Assembly (NCBI GenBank): GCA_947561395.2
Contig: OX387182.1
Location: 5,380,595 to 5,444,594, forward strand
Reading direction: 5' to 3'
Length of the DNA stretch: 64,000 nucleotides
DNA from: Buxus sempervirens
Taxonomy: Eukaryota; Streptophyta; Magnoliopsida; Buxales; Buxaceae
The first letter of the stretch is position 1, and each line of letters starts with the position of its first letter. Shown here piece after piece: positions 36,631 to 48,653 of the stretch. Position numbers and translations under genes: made by a program. A model generated the notes under the pieces. That model searched no databases and was not told where the DNA came from. It was given only the letters and a program-made list of their open reading frames with translations.

Positions 36631-36807
36631 TCTATACTATATATAAAGAGAAGTGGGGGGAATATTCCCTCCAGATTCTGGCCCTCCTTTTCTTTTTCCA
36701 AGCATTACCCTCCCCAAACAAAACAATCCCCCAGTATTGTAACTAACTTGATTGTTTATCAAAGTGGGCCCACGTTTTCTACGCGCGTAGCGTGTGCAGC
36801 CCTCTAG
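36631..36807 (+). mobile_element. Small non-autonomous Helitron, 177 bp
   Basis: The 5' end TCTATACTATATATAAAG and 3' end CTAG, the latter preceded by the perfect palindrome CTACGCGCGTAG (36779-36790) 13 bases upstream, are the standard plant Helitron signals (5' TC, 3' CTRR with a nearby hairpin). It sits between A and T (GACCA / TATGG). The neighbouring duplicate at about 37002-37022 reads AACCATATGGAT with no insertion, directly showing the empty site. No target duplication is present, as expected. Confidence 0.9.
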
Positions 36808-37249
36808 TATGGATGAAAGCAAAGAGTAGGGTGCTTATCGGGTAATTCAGTTGGGTTTGGGTTTGGGTTTTCTTATTTGTTTTTGGTTTCATAATTTTGG
36901 ATTTCAATTCGGTTCATTTTGGTTTGGGTTGGCCGCAAATATTTTCGGTTTGGTCTTGTTCAACCTGACCCGAACCAACACAAGTTGCACCCCTAGTTTC
37001 AGTTAACCATATGGATAAAAGCAAAGAGATTTGTGTTACCAGGTGACTCAAAGTCAAAGGTTATGGGAATGCCTCCGGGAAAAAGGGATCTCAGGGCCAG
37101 ATGACAGTAATTGCTAATGTTTTAAGGCTTAAACTTATAATTCAGCCCTCGCAAACAGGCCGGACAGGAGCCGTCAAGAAATAACTAAAAAGCCCACTGG
37201 ACCAGCTCGGCTGACCTAGACCGCTAGATGCTCACTCCCCTGGGTGTAG

Positions 37250-39120
37250 AAATTAGGGAAACAATGGGGTTTTGGGTTTTGATATTCGGCTTTTGAAAGC
37301 ATACCCGTCGGAGGAATGCAAGAACCAGTTCCCTCCATTGCAGCAAAAGGTTAGTATCTCTGTTTTAGGTTTTTGTTTCTTTTTTCTTTTTATAATATTC
37401 GAATTTTTTTTTCTCTTCCAATACTCGTGAGTTTAATCTATGGATTAATTCTATTGTGATCAGCCTTCCTCCTACCTTTACTATGATGATTAATTTGTGA
37501 TTAACGGTGTCTGGGAGCTTCTTGCATATGGGGTTGACGATCCATAGAGTAATTTGAAACCAAAGTATGAATTGAGAACGAATTTAAGGGGTTTGAAACC
37601 TGAAATGGCTTCTTGGATATGGGGTTAACGATCCGAGAATAACTGATTTGTCTTATTGTTTAAAAATGTGGAATATCACAGGAAATGGAGAAGAGTTGAT
37701 TTGATTTCTGTTCCAGTTCTTCACCTCCGTCTTAATTTAATAGCTAGGTTAAAAATTAAAGGAATTTATTTGTAATCTTGCAATTTTAAGTCTAAGTGAT
37801 GGTATAAGATGAAGATGGAAGCGAAATGAGTCTTCCAAAGCTCAGGAAAGCTTACAAACAAAAGGCGTTTCTATTTTGGTGTTTCACTAGCTTTAATTAC
37901 TGAGTTAATGCTCGTGTAACTGAACAGGGGAACATAAAGCCAGTTAAGCAGGTCGATTGCAGAGAAGTGCTAAAGCAATTTAAACCTACTTTATCAAATC
38001 AATCTGAATGTACCTTTCACCAAGTGACTTTTTTTTCCCATTTGCTCCATTTTGTTATCAGAAACATCATGTTGTATACAAGTCAGTGTACGTCTCTAAT
38101 TTTTAATATACTTTTTTATTTTAAATTTTTTTTTCAACAAATGCATTATATTAAAATTTTGATTCAGCAGATATCTTGTTTTGAGTAGTGCTAGGCTGTT
38201 TTTGAGGTAATCAATTTGCTTTGGAACAATCAACTTTGAGTTCTGAATTTCAGGCATACCATTTTAAATTTGAAATTTTCAGAGACTTTCAGTGGCTTGA
38301 TTCTCATGGTGGAACTATTGTTGTTGTCTTTTCAAAACTTTATTTTGTAGATTTTGTCCTGTATTCGTGAGTAATATTCATGGATTAGTCATTTTGCACT
38401 CTCATTTTGTATGGTTAAAGAACTTTGGTACTTAGAATCCTCTAATTACATGATATGGCTTTATTAGGCATATTATATTTGTTTTCCCTTTTTTCCTTTT
38501 TTGGGATCTTTTCTTTTTTCCTTTTCCAAATTTTTATTTCCTTTTGGGATATAGGTGGAGATAGGTTTATGGATCTAGAACATGTACCTTCTGTTTTGTT
38601 TTATTGAAGAGCTTTGATAGTTGGGATCATATAGTATATGATAAGCTTATAGTTTGGTTAATTTTTGGACTCAAATGTATCAGTAACTGTTTCTGTTTGA
38701 AGCTACAAGCAAATTTTATGTGTTTACATTCTAAAAATTCAGGTCTTTGGATATTGGTACGAAACTCAGTAGTAGGTTGGTAATTTCACCACTACGACCA
38801 TCTCAACAAGCTTGAATATTTTATCACCTCAAGAATTTTGATAATTTTATATGAAATTATGTTGATCAGATTTTTTTTTCCTTGTCATCATTATTATTAT
38901 CTTTATATTATATTATAGTTTACTGATAAGTTATTTTGTAAATGATTACTTGTGCAGAATTTAGCTTGGTTGCAAAGATGGCATGAAGTATAAACCCAAA
39001 GAAGAGAACTTTTATAGATTTCAATTTTAATTCAGCCCATATACCACACAATTCTGTAGCTAGTAATGTTGAAAAGGAACTTTGTCGAGCAAACAAGCGA
39101 AGGATTCACACTCTTGCAGA
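37250..39120 (+). other. Probable PPR-gene leader exon and 5' UTR intron
   Basis: A plausible leader runs to CAAAAG/GTTAGTATC (donor at 37350). An acceptor at 38956-38957 (TTGTGCAG) gives an intron of about 1.6 kb, T-rich and without a coding exon. A very short upstream reading frame (ATGGCATGA, near 38978) lies in the second leader exon. The leader structure is inferred from splice signals only. Confidence 0.4.
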
Positions 39121-40578
39121 ATGGCCTTCAGAAAAAATCTCCCAAAACCCATCATCCAACAATCTCCTTCAATGCTTTCCCCTCTGAGAAAAAGTCCTAA
39201 TAATCTTACTAAACTACCAGAGACCATTCTTGTTCCTCTCCCCACAGTCTCTCTTTCCATCACAACTCAAGGTCAGCTCTTACAGTTCCTGAAAGCTCAT
39301 CTCAAACCCCCTTTCACCCCTCAAGATCTCCTAACTTTTTTAAAGAAAAAGCTTCACCACCACCCCAAGTTCACTCAATTTGATCTCCACATCTTTCGGT
39401 GGGCCTCAGAGATTGACTCATTTCGTCACGATCACTCCACCTACGAATGGATAACAAGAACCCTAGCAATCACAAATCGGTTTGATGGTCTTCACCTTGT
39501 TCTTGAAGGTATGATCTCAAACCCTTGCCCTTGTTCGGATGGAATTTTCTCATGCCCTAAGACTGAGTCTATATTCAGATTTGCCATCAATTCATACTGT
39601 AAAGCTGGCCAACTGGATGAGGCATTGGTTGCCTTTGAAAATATGCGGAAGTCAATTGATGGGAAACCTAGCTTAGTTCTTTATAATATATTGATCAATG
39701 GGTTTGTTAAATTCAGGGAACATGAAAAAGCTTTGGATTTGTACAGAAAGATGCTGAAGGACAAGGTTAAACCTGATGTGTTTACTTTTAATATTCTGAT
39801 CAGTAGTTACTGCCGCAATTCACAGTTTGAATCAGCTCTTGAGTTGTTTAAAGAGATGAGGGTCAAGGGTTGTGATCCTAATGTGGTTAGTTTCAATACT
39901 CTGATTAAAGGGTTTTTCAGAGAGAGGAAGTTCAATGAGGGCATTGGGGTGGCTTATGAGATGCTTGATTTGGGGTGTGGCTTTTCCATTGCAACCTGTG
40001 AGATTCTTCTGGATGGAATTTGTAGAGAAGGTAGAGTTTTAGATGCTTGTAATCTCTTGATTGATTTCTTGAGAAAAGGAGCTGTGCCCGATGGGTTTGA
40101 TTATTTCTATCTTATTGAGAAACTTTCTCAGATAGGAAACATGGATAGAGCACTGGAGATAGTGAATGAGCTGTGGGGAAACAGAAAGTTTCCTAGTTCT
40201 GTTGCTTGTGCTACTCTATTAGAAGGTCTAAGGAAATCAGGAAGGATTGAAGAAGCTTTTAGATTGACGGAAAAGATGCTGAATGAGGGTATAGTACCAG
40301 ATGGTGCGACTTGTAATTATCTCCTTCAAGATCTTTGTAGCATGGGAAGGACAGTGGATGCAAATAGATTGAGGTTACTAGCTTCTAGAAAAGGTCTGGA
40401 TCCTGATGGTATGACATTTAAGATTTTGGTGTCTGGGTATTCAAGAGAGGGTAAAGAGTATGAGGGGGAGCGTGTGTTGGATGAGATGTTGGATAAGGGA
40501 TTTATACCTGATCTTGCTACCTATAACAGGCTGTTGGATGGATTGTGTAGAGGAAATAAGTCTGTTCTTCAGAAATGA
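39121..40578 (+). CDS. P-class pentatricopeptide repeat protein
   Basis: The 485-residue single-exon protein starts at the ATG of MAFRKNLPKPIIQQ. Upstream in-frame codons contain no ATG. Residues 1-50 are basic and Ser/Pro-rich with almost no acids, fitting an organellar (probably mitochondrial) targeting peptide. About nine and a half 35-residue PPR motifs run from residue ~149 to the end (e.g. LVLYNILINGFVK, DVFTFNILISSYCR, NVVSFNTLIKGFFR, DLATYNRLLDGLCR). All are P-type, with no E or DYW extension. P-class proteins bind organellar RNA to stabilise it or to promote its splicing or translation. The layout (an N-terminal conserved block around FLKAHLKPPFTPQDLL, then the PPR tract) recalls the Arabidopsis At2g36240 type from memory. 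The specific RNA target cannot be read with confidence. Confidence 0.92.
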   Translation: MAFRKNLPKPIIQQSPSMLSPLRKSPNNLTKLPETILVPLPTVSLSITTQGQLLQFLKAHLKPPFTPQDLLTFLKKKLHHHPKFTQFDLHIFRWASEIDSFRHDHSTYEWITRTLAITNRFDGLHLVLEGMISNPCPCSDGIFSCPKTESIFRFAINSYCKAGQLDEALVAFENMRKSIDGKPSLVLYNILINGFVKFREHEKALDLYRKMLKDKVKPDVFTFNILISSYCRNSQFESALELFKEMRVKGCDPNVVSFNTLIKGFFRERKFNEGIGVAYEMLDLGCGFSIATCEILLDGICREGRVLDACNLLIDFLRKGAVPDGFDYFYLIEKLSQIGNMDRALEIVNELWGNRKFPSSVACATLLEGLRKSGRIEEAFRLTEKMLNEGIVPDGATCNYLLQDLCSMGRTVDANRLRLLASRKGLDPDGMTFKILVSGYSREGKEYEGERVLDEMLDKGFIPDLATYNRLLDGLCRGNKSVLQK

Positions 40579-43088
40579 TATGTAATCATATGAATGGGTG
40601 AGAATACTCATGTTTAACATATTTCTATTAATTCCAGTGCCAAGAAATTTAGGGGCCAGTGACTTGTTACCAATGAAGATGTGTTCTATTTGAGGATGCT
40701 GATTAGCCAATCATATGCATTAACATTGTCACAAGGAAGATACATGGAAAATGAAGCACTTCGCAGTAGAGTAAATTTTTAAGACTAAGAGCCAAAAACA
40801 GAGGATATGGAAAGTGAAATTAGAAATTAGAGATTGACTGATTTTTTTCTGATCATTCAGATGATTAAGATGGTTTATGCCATCCTTGGGACTGTTGGAT
40901 CACAGGACTTGTCTTTGGATGGGGAGTCAGCACCTGACACAACAAGGAGCATGGTACAGATATCCATTGTTTTTGCTCAAGTTCTTCTGTTTTGTGAAAT
41001 GTGGGCATCCATATGCTTCTCTTCTTAATGTAGGGTTGTTTCAATTTTTTACATACCATTGGTTTGCTGAGGGAGGGAAATGTGTCTGCTATCAAGTTGT
41101 GCCAAGCATAGTTGATGATTTCAGCTAAGGGATGTTTGTCGGCATACCAATACGCTAGATGTCATACAATCTCAATTGTCAAGTTTCTGTTATATTCTCA
41201 ATGTTTTGGATTGTTCTACTAGATTTCATGGTGAATTATGTGCACTTCACAAGAAAATAAAGGAGCAAGAAATCCAACTTGCCTATCTGCTGGGAAGCTT
41301 GTCAGACATGATTTATTGTATTATATGGAGAGGTGTATAAAGTTTAATATTCTCTCATGTATTGATGTGGAAGCTCATCTGTTTTTTAGTTTCTAGTTTT
41401 CTCAGTTATTTTCCATGTTTGTTGATTTACTACAACTTACGATGAATCTAATAGGTATATTGCATGAGAAAATAGAAAATCAAAGACAATGCTTGTTAAC
41501 TTTTGCTAGTAAGATCTTACCATAAACTTCCTTTGATGTCTTTGGTGCTTCTTGATTTTAGATGACATTGATTTTACAAGTTAATCCCAATTTAGCTATG
41601 TAACCTACAGCTGTGTTTCCATTGAGTCACTTAGAAATTGACAGTAAATTGGCTCTGCTTATGCTTATGGTTCAATATTTCTGCACAAACAAAGCCCCAA
41701 TCCGCGTCAGGGTTGTTATGGGATGGAAGAGCACCTCAAAATAGGAGAGGGCTCAAAATTTTTTTTTGAAAACAGGGGAGTGAGTGTGATGATCTGAGCC
41801 CGGGAATGCAAAAAATGGCTTCTCAAATTCGATAGAGGCTTTTGCTTATTTGCTCACTCGTGGTGCTCTACTTTGCAACCACTGCTATATCAAATTATCA
41901 ATCCTATGATTGATCCATTCTTCTTGTACTTTGGTATCATATTGACTTGTATGAGCAAATTAACACTTCATCAACTAATTTTGTTTACTAATAAACAATT
42001 TAGAAAGAAACCCCCTTTGGGCTACCGTAAAGCCTTAGCTTAAAGAAATAAAATTCCAAACTATCAGTTAGTTTGGTGGTTGATGAGTATCAAAAGTAGG
42101 GACCAACATGTTGGAGTGTAACCCTGACTAAAAGCAATAAGCTAGGTGCCACATGACCCAACCATCCTTCTTAGGTTTTGCAAGCAAATCCTTAAAAAAC
42201 CATTAACCAGCAAAGCCAATTTACAGTAGTTGAGAGATGAGATGAAATCAGAGATGATGTGGCCTCTAAGTCTAAGACAAGATAGTGCCTACTGCCTAGT
42301 GGTTGGTGTTGCTAATGGTGAACATGGCGTCAGCTGTGCGTGACCCACCAATCAACCACCACTAAAGCTTAAATGGGCACTTTAGATTTAATGGAGCTTG
42401 AGCTTGATAATATGACCCCACTAAGTTCCTCTCAGCCCCATCTCCCATCTGTTCTGCTGCATCTTTTCTTGAGAATGTTGCCATATGAAGCTTCGCTACA
42501 CCTAACTTTCCCATAAACATAAAAGTAATATTCAGCTTTAGCTTTTAGCTAGCCGATCACAAATCTGCTTTGTACTTCTTTTAACCCAAATTAAAAAAAG
42601 TCTAAATTGGCAACATACTGTTCTCATTGATTCATTCACTCATCATCTTCTGTCTGATTCATTAAGCCTAAGTTTCGATCCAAATTAACAACGCGATTAA
42701 CTGGGTCAGATCATATACACTTCATGATCCATGTTTATGCATGCGTTTAATCCTGAAATATTACGGTACCACCACCTCAATCTCCATGATCATGAATGCC
42801 CAAGTAAAGAAATAAATTCACAAACATGGACGAGTTTGCATGATTATGTGCAGAACCAAAAAAACATTTCTATCACTCATGTCAGGGAAGAGAAAAAGGG
42901 GGACAAAAAATTTGTATTGACACCATATCTATCATGGATCATCTCGCTTTCCTCCTCTCTCTCATATTTTTTTTAAAATTTTTTTATTGACAAGGAAGAT
43001 AATACAAGAAAAAGCACTAGATTTTATGTATGTTAAACTAAGGCCTGGTATACATAAGCTCTTGTAAAGGATAAGCAAAGAAAAGTAT
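40579..43088. other. Gene-free spacer between PPR and PADRE genes
   Basis: It contains the 3' UTRs of the convergent PPR and PADRE genes. Short open stretches around 40834-41128 lack recognisable domains. No named mobile element was identified. Confidence 0.5.
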
Positions 43089-43571
43089 TTAGCTTAAATC
43101 ATTTCCTTCGGGTATGCTTTCTAACAATGGTCTCCACCCTTTGGAACTTCCATTAGCATCACCATCACAAGCATCAATACCATCTTTACTGTCTTTGTTT
43201 TGCAGGTGGGAAATCATCTCATCTACTGTGACTACTCCCTTAGATAACATCTGCTTGAGCTCCTGCTTAGTGATGACTAGCTTAATCCTCGAAACCTGTC
43301 CAGAATTCACATCCGAATTCGATAACATCAACATATTTTTGTCCATGCCGGTCGATGGCAGCGACAGAGGGAGAAGGTAGTACAATCTACCACTAAGCAA
43401 TTCTGTATTAGGAGGAAGATGCCGATGGACAGGAAGTGTGTCGGAGATTGCATGGCCGGCGAAGTTCGACAAAACTTGCTGAACTCTTAGAGGAGCTTGG
43501 TATTCAAGTACCTTTCCATCCATCTTCATGATCCTAATAACCTTGTCTTGAAGAGCTAAGCAGTTCCCCAT
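43089..43571 (-). CDS. PADRE (DUF4228) domain protein
   Basis: The 160-residue single-exon protein begins MGNCLALQDKVIRIMKMDGK. I prefer this ATG (43571, context GCCATGGG) over an in-frame ATG 18 bases upstream. The reason is that MGNC gives an N-myristoylation Gly2 and a palmitoylation Cys4, standard for this family and implying membrane attachment. The PADRE core covers residues ~15-70 (VLEYQAPLRVQQVLSNF...GRLYYLLPL). The middle segment VITKQELKQMLSKGVVTVDEMI is also family-typical. PADRE proteins are plant-specific, often induced by pathogens and stress; the biochemical role is unknown. A TATA-like TTTAAATA lies about 90 bases upstream on the minus strand. Confidence 0.9.
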   Translation of the reverse strand: MGNCLALQDKVIRIMKMDGKVLEYQAPLRVQQVLSNFAGHAISDTLPVHRHLPPNTELLSGRLYYLLPLSLPSTGMDKNMLMLSNSDVNSGQVSRIKLVITKQELKQMLSKGVVTVDEMISHLQNKDSKDGIDACDGDANGSSKGWRPLLESIPEGNDLS

Positions 43572-43589
43572 GGCCTCTATATTACGCAT

Positions 43590-46239
43590 CTAAGGAGAGG
43601 AAAATTATAAGGAGGCTTGTGTTATGAGTGAAGGGTGAAAGGAGGAGGAATGTGTTGTATTTAAAAGGATCTTTACTACCAAATTACCCTCTTAATAGAT
43701 CAAAAATTACAAAAAGGACCTACCCTCCATGACCCCACACCTAAGAAATATTGCTTCTCTTTTTTGGTTGGAAACTAGAACCTTAAATTCTGTTCTGACT
43801 TAAATGGCAAGCCCTAGACTCTGTTGCATCAAGACAAACATGCTGGAAGACTAAAAGGACAACATTGTAAGGTTTGGCAGTTGACATAGCTCTCTGCAAC
43901 ACTGACTACTTGCATACTTAGGAGGGAAAAAAGGCATTTAAGAGCATGTTTAATGGGTTCTTATGAACCTTTTAGCATATTAAACATACAAGGATCACTT
44001 GATTTGTGCCGTAACGACGATAAAAAACTGTTATCTGATCAGGGATAATGAATTTTCTTTCCTTGTATGTATTATACAGATGGAATTTAAACTTTCTTTT
44101 GCATTACTTTAAGAGCTAATGAAGAACATTTTCAATTGAAAGGTAACTTGCTTAGGAGTTAATGAGTTGGAAGAAATTTTGATGGGTATTTTGTAATTTG
44201 AGTTTTGAACATGGTCATTTTCAAGTGAAGGACAAAATTATTTCATTTAGAATATCACTAGAGAGAGAGACAGAGACAGAGAGAGAAAAGTATCAACAGT
44301 CTTTGCTTGATGTGGGTGGATATTTTAACAAGTGGAGTTACCAAATGATTAGTTTAATATGAGAAAAGCTAATCCATACCTAAATCTTGTAGTCCATAAG
44401 TACGGTCTATAGATGCTACAGTAGCTATGGAACATCCATTCTATTGATGACTCACGAGGAGTGATTGATCATAACCACCCAATTCATCAAGCTACTTCTT
44501 TGGACGGAGAGGATCAGTCAATGATGTTGGCTTTGACATAGAATGATGACCTTACTTACCACTCTTATATACCCTTCCTACTATCTATAAGAAAATGACA
44601 TTAGATCATCCCAACAATAAAAAGAAAAGGTGAATAGGCTTGCTTAACCAGTTGATGAGATGGTGAAAGGGCCACCTTTATTTATTTTTCAAATCAAAAC
44701 CCAATTTTTGTCTCATCAACGCGGCGAAAGCCAATTGATCAGCTGCATACCCATTGCTAAAAGGTTTCTTTGATATCTTGCTCAAAGAAACCATAAAGAA
44801 AGATGAAATCTGATCTTTCTTTGATATTTTTTGAAGTTCTAGAATGGTGGATTAGGATTAATTAACCATCACATCTTAAGTATCTAAATTCTGTCATCTC
44901 TGATGTATTAACATCCCCCAGAAATTAAGGTTGTATTAGCCCTTAATTGAGGTAAAGTGGTCAAACATACTCTAAACTGTTATAAGAGAAAGGTAGGGCA
45001 TGCTATTCTTTTTGCTGCTAAAGAATCTTTATAAGACTAGGCATGGAACATTTTTTCATGAGCACAAAATGGAAAAGCAAAACCACTTTCAAATCAGACA
45101 AGTATATTCATTCCTTTCACATTCTCTTTTCATCCTCTTTATCAGCTTTTGTTAAAGTCCCTTTAGCTTTCCTTAACATAGCCTCCATGAGTGACTTTTT
45201 TGGCTTCTAGATTGTAGGAAAGGGAGATCATTGTCGGCCGACGCGGGGCACAGTATTGCGACACTTGTCCACTTGACGGTTGGGCGGCACCGCAGTCATA
45301 ATGGAGAAGTTGAGTTGATCAATTGGCAGATTTTTTTAGACTTGTAATTTTTATTGCTTGGTGAAGTCATCCACAGTAAGGGTTTTGATTATTCAGAATC
45401 AGAAACAGAAAGTTCTTTAGTAATCATTCCTGAAGACAAATCAAATGACCCATGTTTGCAAAATAGTCTGCTTCTCTGAAACAAAATTTCTATGTTGATA
45501 AGCCAAGTAATTGATCAATCTGCCACTAAGAAGTGTCTTGAGATCAGAGTATGTTTCCAATTTTCCATCTCTGAATAACTAGAGTCCTTAACTAACAGTA
45601 AATTTCGATATCTCATTGACTGATTCCCTGTCCTAAAACATGAAAACATCAGGGTGTTGAGAAGGGCTTTAAGCAATTCAGTTATGTGTTCATACAGAAG
45701 GGATTTTCAATTTATCTCAGAATTACCATAGCTATAATGTTCTTAGCTAGAGATGTCTTTAAACCTAGAGAAGATTTCTTTTTAATTTCAGGGCCAGTTT
45801 CATTATCAAAGCAGTTCACATTCAGAAATTCATTTACAGAATTAATACTTGTGGGGTAATCTCCCAGTACTCTTTTCCATGTGAGGAAATACTGAAATCA
45901 AGTCTGAAATACACTCCCAGTAACAACACTTCATAGGCTCACACACACAGAACAAAGCCATCATGCAGAGAGATGGGTGAAACTCCATGCTCCCCAGAAC
46001 ATTATCTTGGCCATGAAAAATCTCCATTTCTGCTCAGATTACACCTAAATTCTCCAGCTCTCAATGTCTGCCAAGAATTATCCCAACTTCCAGGCCTCAA
46101 ACCAACATCAAGCTCACCTTCTCTAGGGAGGGATTGTCCTGTAACTGTAAAAGTAACATTGTCCTTCCTCATCCCCGAGATTGGGGCCTTACTGCCCAAA
46201 ACAGGACATTTAATCGCACAGTGCAGTCTTTCAAGCGCT
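43590..46239. other. Gene-free spacer, upstream of the PADRE gene
   Basis: The proximal part should hold the PADRE promoter. Beyond that the sequence is AT-rich. A minus-strand open stretch at 46304-46002 (with GMRKDNVTFTVTGQSLPREG and GLRPGSWDNSW) reads like a real protein C-terminus but I do not recognise it. It lies next to the CACTA end and could be captured host sequence. Confidence 0.4.
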
Positions 46240-46970
46240 GCCGGAAACAGTGGTATATCCCTGGCGGAAAAGATCTTTCTGGCGGCTAAGAAACTCGCCG
46301 GCAACTACCTGGGGCGGTTTCCGAACCGCCGGAATAACGACCTATCACCGGCAATTTCTGCAAAACGCCGGAAATGGATGTTTCATCTCGCCAGTACCAC
46401 ATCACGGGCGGTTCCTGGTAACTGCTAGTAAATCATGCCACTGCCGGCCTTCGTAAAACACCCAAAATGGATTTTTACTTGACTTTGGTATCGCTGGTCG
46501 AACATCAGGGGCGGCTCTGCATAACCGCCGGAAATGGGGCAGGAGCTCGCCGCTAAAACTCAGTGGCGGTTTTAAATAACCGCCGCAAATAGGTTATTCG
46601 TCGGCTCAGGAACTCGACGGTAAAAGATAGGGGCGGTTCTGTATAACCGCCGGAAAATAAAGAGCGTAAGAGTTCGCCGGTAAAACTTCTATGGCGGTTT
46701 CTGATAACCGCCGCAAATATGTTTTTCGTCGGCAATCACCAGTAAAAATAGGGGCGGTTCCATATAACCGCCGGAGAATGTACCTGCAGCTCGTCGGTAA
46801 AACATTAGTGATGAGTGGTGGTCAAAATAATCGCAGGAAATTTCCTGGGGGACAACTCGTAATTTATGGGGATGATTTACCCGCAGTGCGAGAAAGATGC
46901 CATCTCCAGTTAAACGGCCGGAAAAATCTAATCACTGGGGGAGGGGCTTTTTTTTTTTTTTTTGGTAGTG
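46240..46970. mobile_element. CACTA (En/Spm) element, one terminus with subterminal repeats
   Basis: The right end is TTTTTTTTTGGTAGTG at 46970, the inverse of a CACTACCAAAAA terminus. It is followed by ACT, a candidate 3-base target duplication. Inside lie about seven imperfect palindromes of the form GGGCGGTTnnnnATAACCGCCGG, near 46309, 46409, 46509, 46563, 46630, 46691 and 46751. They alternate with CTCGCCGGTAAAAC-type spacers. Such subterminal arrays bind CACTA transposase. The opposite CACTA terminus was not found, so the element is cut short or its left end is degenerate. Confidence 0.75.
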
Positions 46971-47026
46971 ACTTGGAGGAGGGGTTAACAACAGCGCCAG
47001 AACTACTATTTCAACGTCAGTAAGTA

Positions 47027-47280
47027 GCTGGTATCAGAGCGGCTTTTGTACCATCCGAACCAGGTGCCTTCTTCAACCGTTCTCCCCTGCCCTCTTCAAA
47101 CTTGAATGGCAATTATGATCTCGTGATCAAAGACCAGAAGTTAGGATTTTTCTCTCATTCGTCATTGTCAATCCAATATTTTCCATGATCGACCATAAAA
47201 GAATGGTTGCTTGAGATGTGTCATTCTAGTAGGAAACCTGGGCTCAAAGCCAGGTATGATCTGCACGCGTTCATGGTGTG
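47027..47280. mobile_element. LTR-element primer-site remnant (fossil)
   Basis: TGGTATCAGAGC, the initiator tRNA-Met primer site of many plant LTR elements, occurs near 47029 and is followed by sequence like the start of an internal region. No LTR pair or protein domain is visible. Broken fossil; borders uncertain. Confidence 0.3.
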
Positions 47281-48653
47281 TTCGCCGGAGTCAGTTATAT
47301 CCCCATGTTCCAGGTCTCTTCTTCTTCCTGTAACGTATTTGGTATATATGTTCTTTAAATTAAAAATTAAGAGATTTTCAATACAAAAATTGAAGAAGAA
47401 TGATCTTTCAGCATCAGATTGGGTTCACAGACAGCTGGTTAATTAGGCGGCCTGTGTACGTCTAAGAAGGTTGATTTAATGGGGGATATTTTAAGATTTT
47501 CATCAAATAGCAGCTAATTATCGATTTACCAAGACCCGGCAATTCTAAGAGGCCGCGTTGGATGATCAAGATTCGTTCTGTGCTTGATGTTTTTCAAAGA
47601 TCAGGAATTAGGATTTTCCCTAATCACAGCCATCTGGGTTTAATATAAGAACAATGAAGATGAGGGGTCCCTCAGCTGTATAGAAAAAACATCTCATAAC
47701 ATTCTTATTATGTTTAGGTCATCAAGCTCAAAGGTACCTCACTCTTAAATATTGCAGGTGATGTGTCGCCCAAGATGAGTTAATTGAGATTACTTAAGCA
47801 ACTTGAAGGCATACCACTCATGGTGTAAGGGTAGAGTTTGTGCAAATAAACATCTTCACTGAATAAAGCTACAGCTTAGTATGATACGCAAATGCAAAGA
47901 ATATGTGGTAAAACCAAGATAGTATACACATAATAAAGACCTAAATTCAGGTAAGAAAATGTAAAGAGAATTAGATTTGACACAAGAAACTAGAAGGAAT
48001 TCCATAAATATCACATAGCTATGTTGCATGATTTTGAAATGAATCACTAGTACTCACAAGGAATCTGCTAGCTCCCATACAGAAAAGGGAAGACAAAATG
48101 AGTATATATATATATCAGAAAAGGGAAGACAAATTGAGCACATAATAAAGAGAGAGAGAGAGAGATCTTAGGAGGAGAAGAATAAAAATCCTGATAAAAG
48201 GAGGCCATCATACAGCCCATGCAGTGCTTCTTGTGGCTTTTTTTAGCTGCCTGCAACACTAGTGCTTATCAGCATCCAGTAAAACAAGACAATTTGGATT
48301 ACTCAGCCAAACATCGTCAGGCCAACAATAGCATGTTTACAATATTTAATCTTTTACAATAATAGATTCTGATTTCCAATAAACTTCACTTTCAGACACT
48401 CGTGTTTCCCGGTAGGTTTCTCATAAAACAAATGTAAATATTATGTATCATGTAACCAAATCATAGTTAAGAAGATAAGACAGCAGTTAGTACAAATGAG
48501 TCTACAAAAAGATAACTTACTGTTATAATATAGAAAAGGAAATCACTTCTCCCATAAAACAGTATTCACAAGTCCCTCCTAAATCAAACAAAGAGATACA
48601 ACAAATAAAAAGAATCAAATGATAAAACAATGAGACAAAGTAATAGCTTTTAT
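47281..48653. other. Gene-free spacer downstream of the penta-EF-hand gene
   Basis: The right part holds the 3' UTR of the minus-strand calcium-binding gene. (TA)n at ~48103 and (GA)n at ~48151 are short simple repeats. No other feature is seen. Confidence 0.5.

Larger units (their letters stand above)
36130..37030. repeat. hAT-related GGTTTGG repeat with a local duplication
   Basis: One block starts at about 36131 (TAGGGGTTTAACACGG) and ends AGTTGCACCCCTAA (36616). A second, partial block at 36838-36995 repeats the last ~170 bases and ends AAGTTGCACCCCTAG. Both are followed by the same unique flank, TTTCAGTT(G/A)ACCA...TATGGAT(G/A)AAAGCAAAGAG. The segment is therefore locally duplicated, flank included. 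The first copy is interrupted by the Helitron. Confidence 0.7.

Noticed and set aside
43571-43589. Upstream ATG of the PADRE gene (MRNIEAMGN...)
   Set aside because: It would bury the MGNC myristoylation/palmitoylation signal; the downstream ATG also has the better context.
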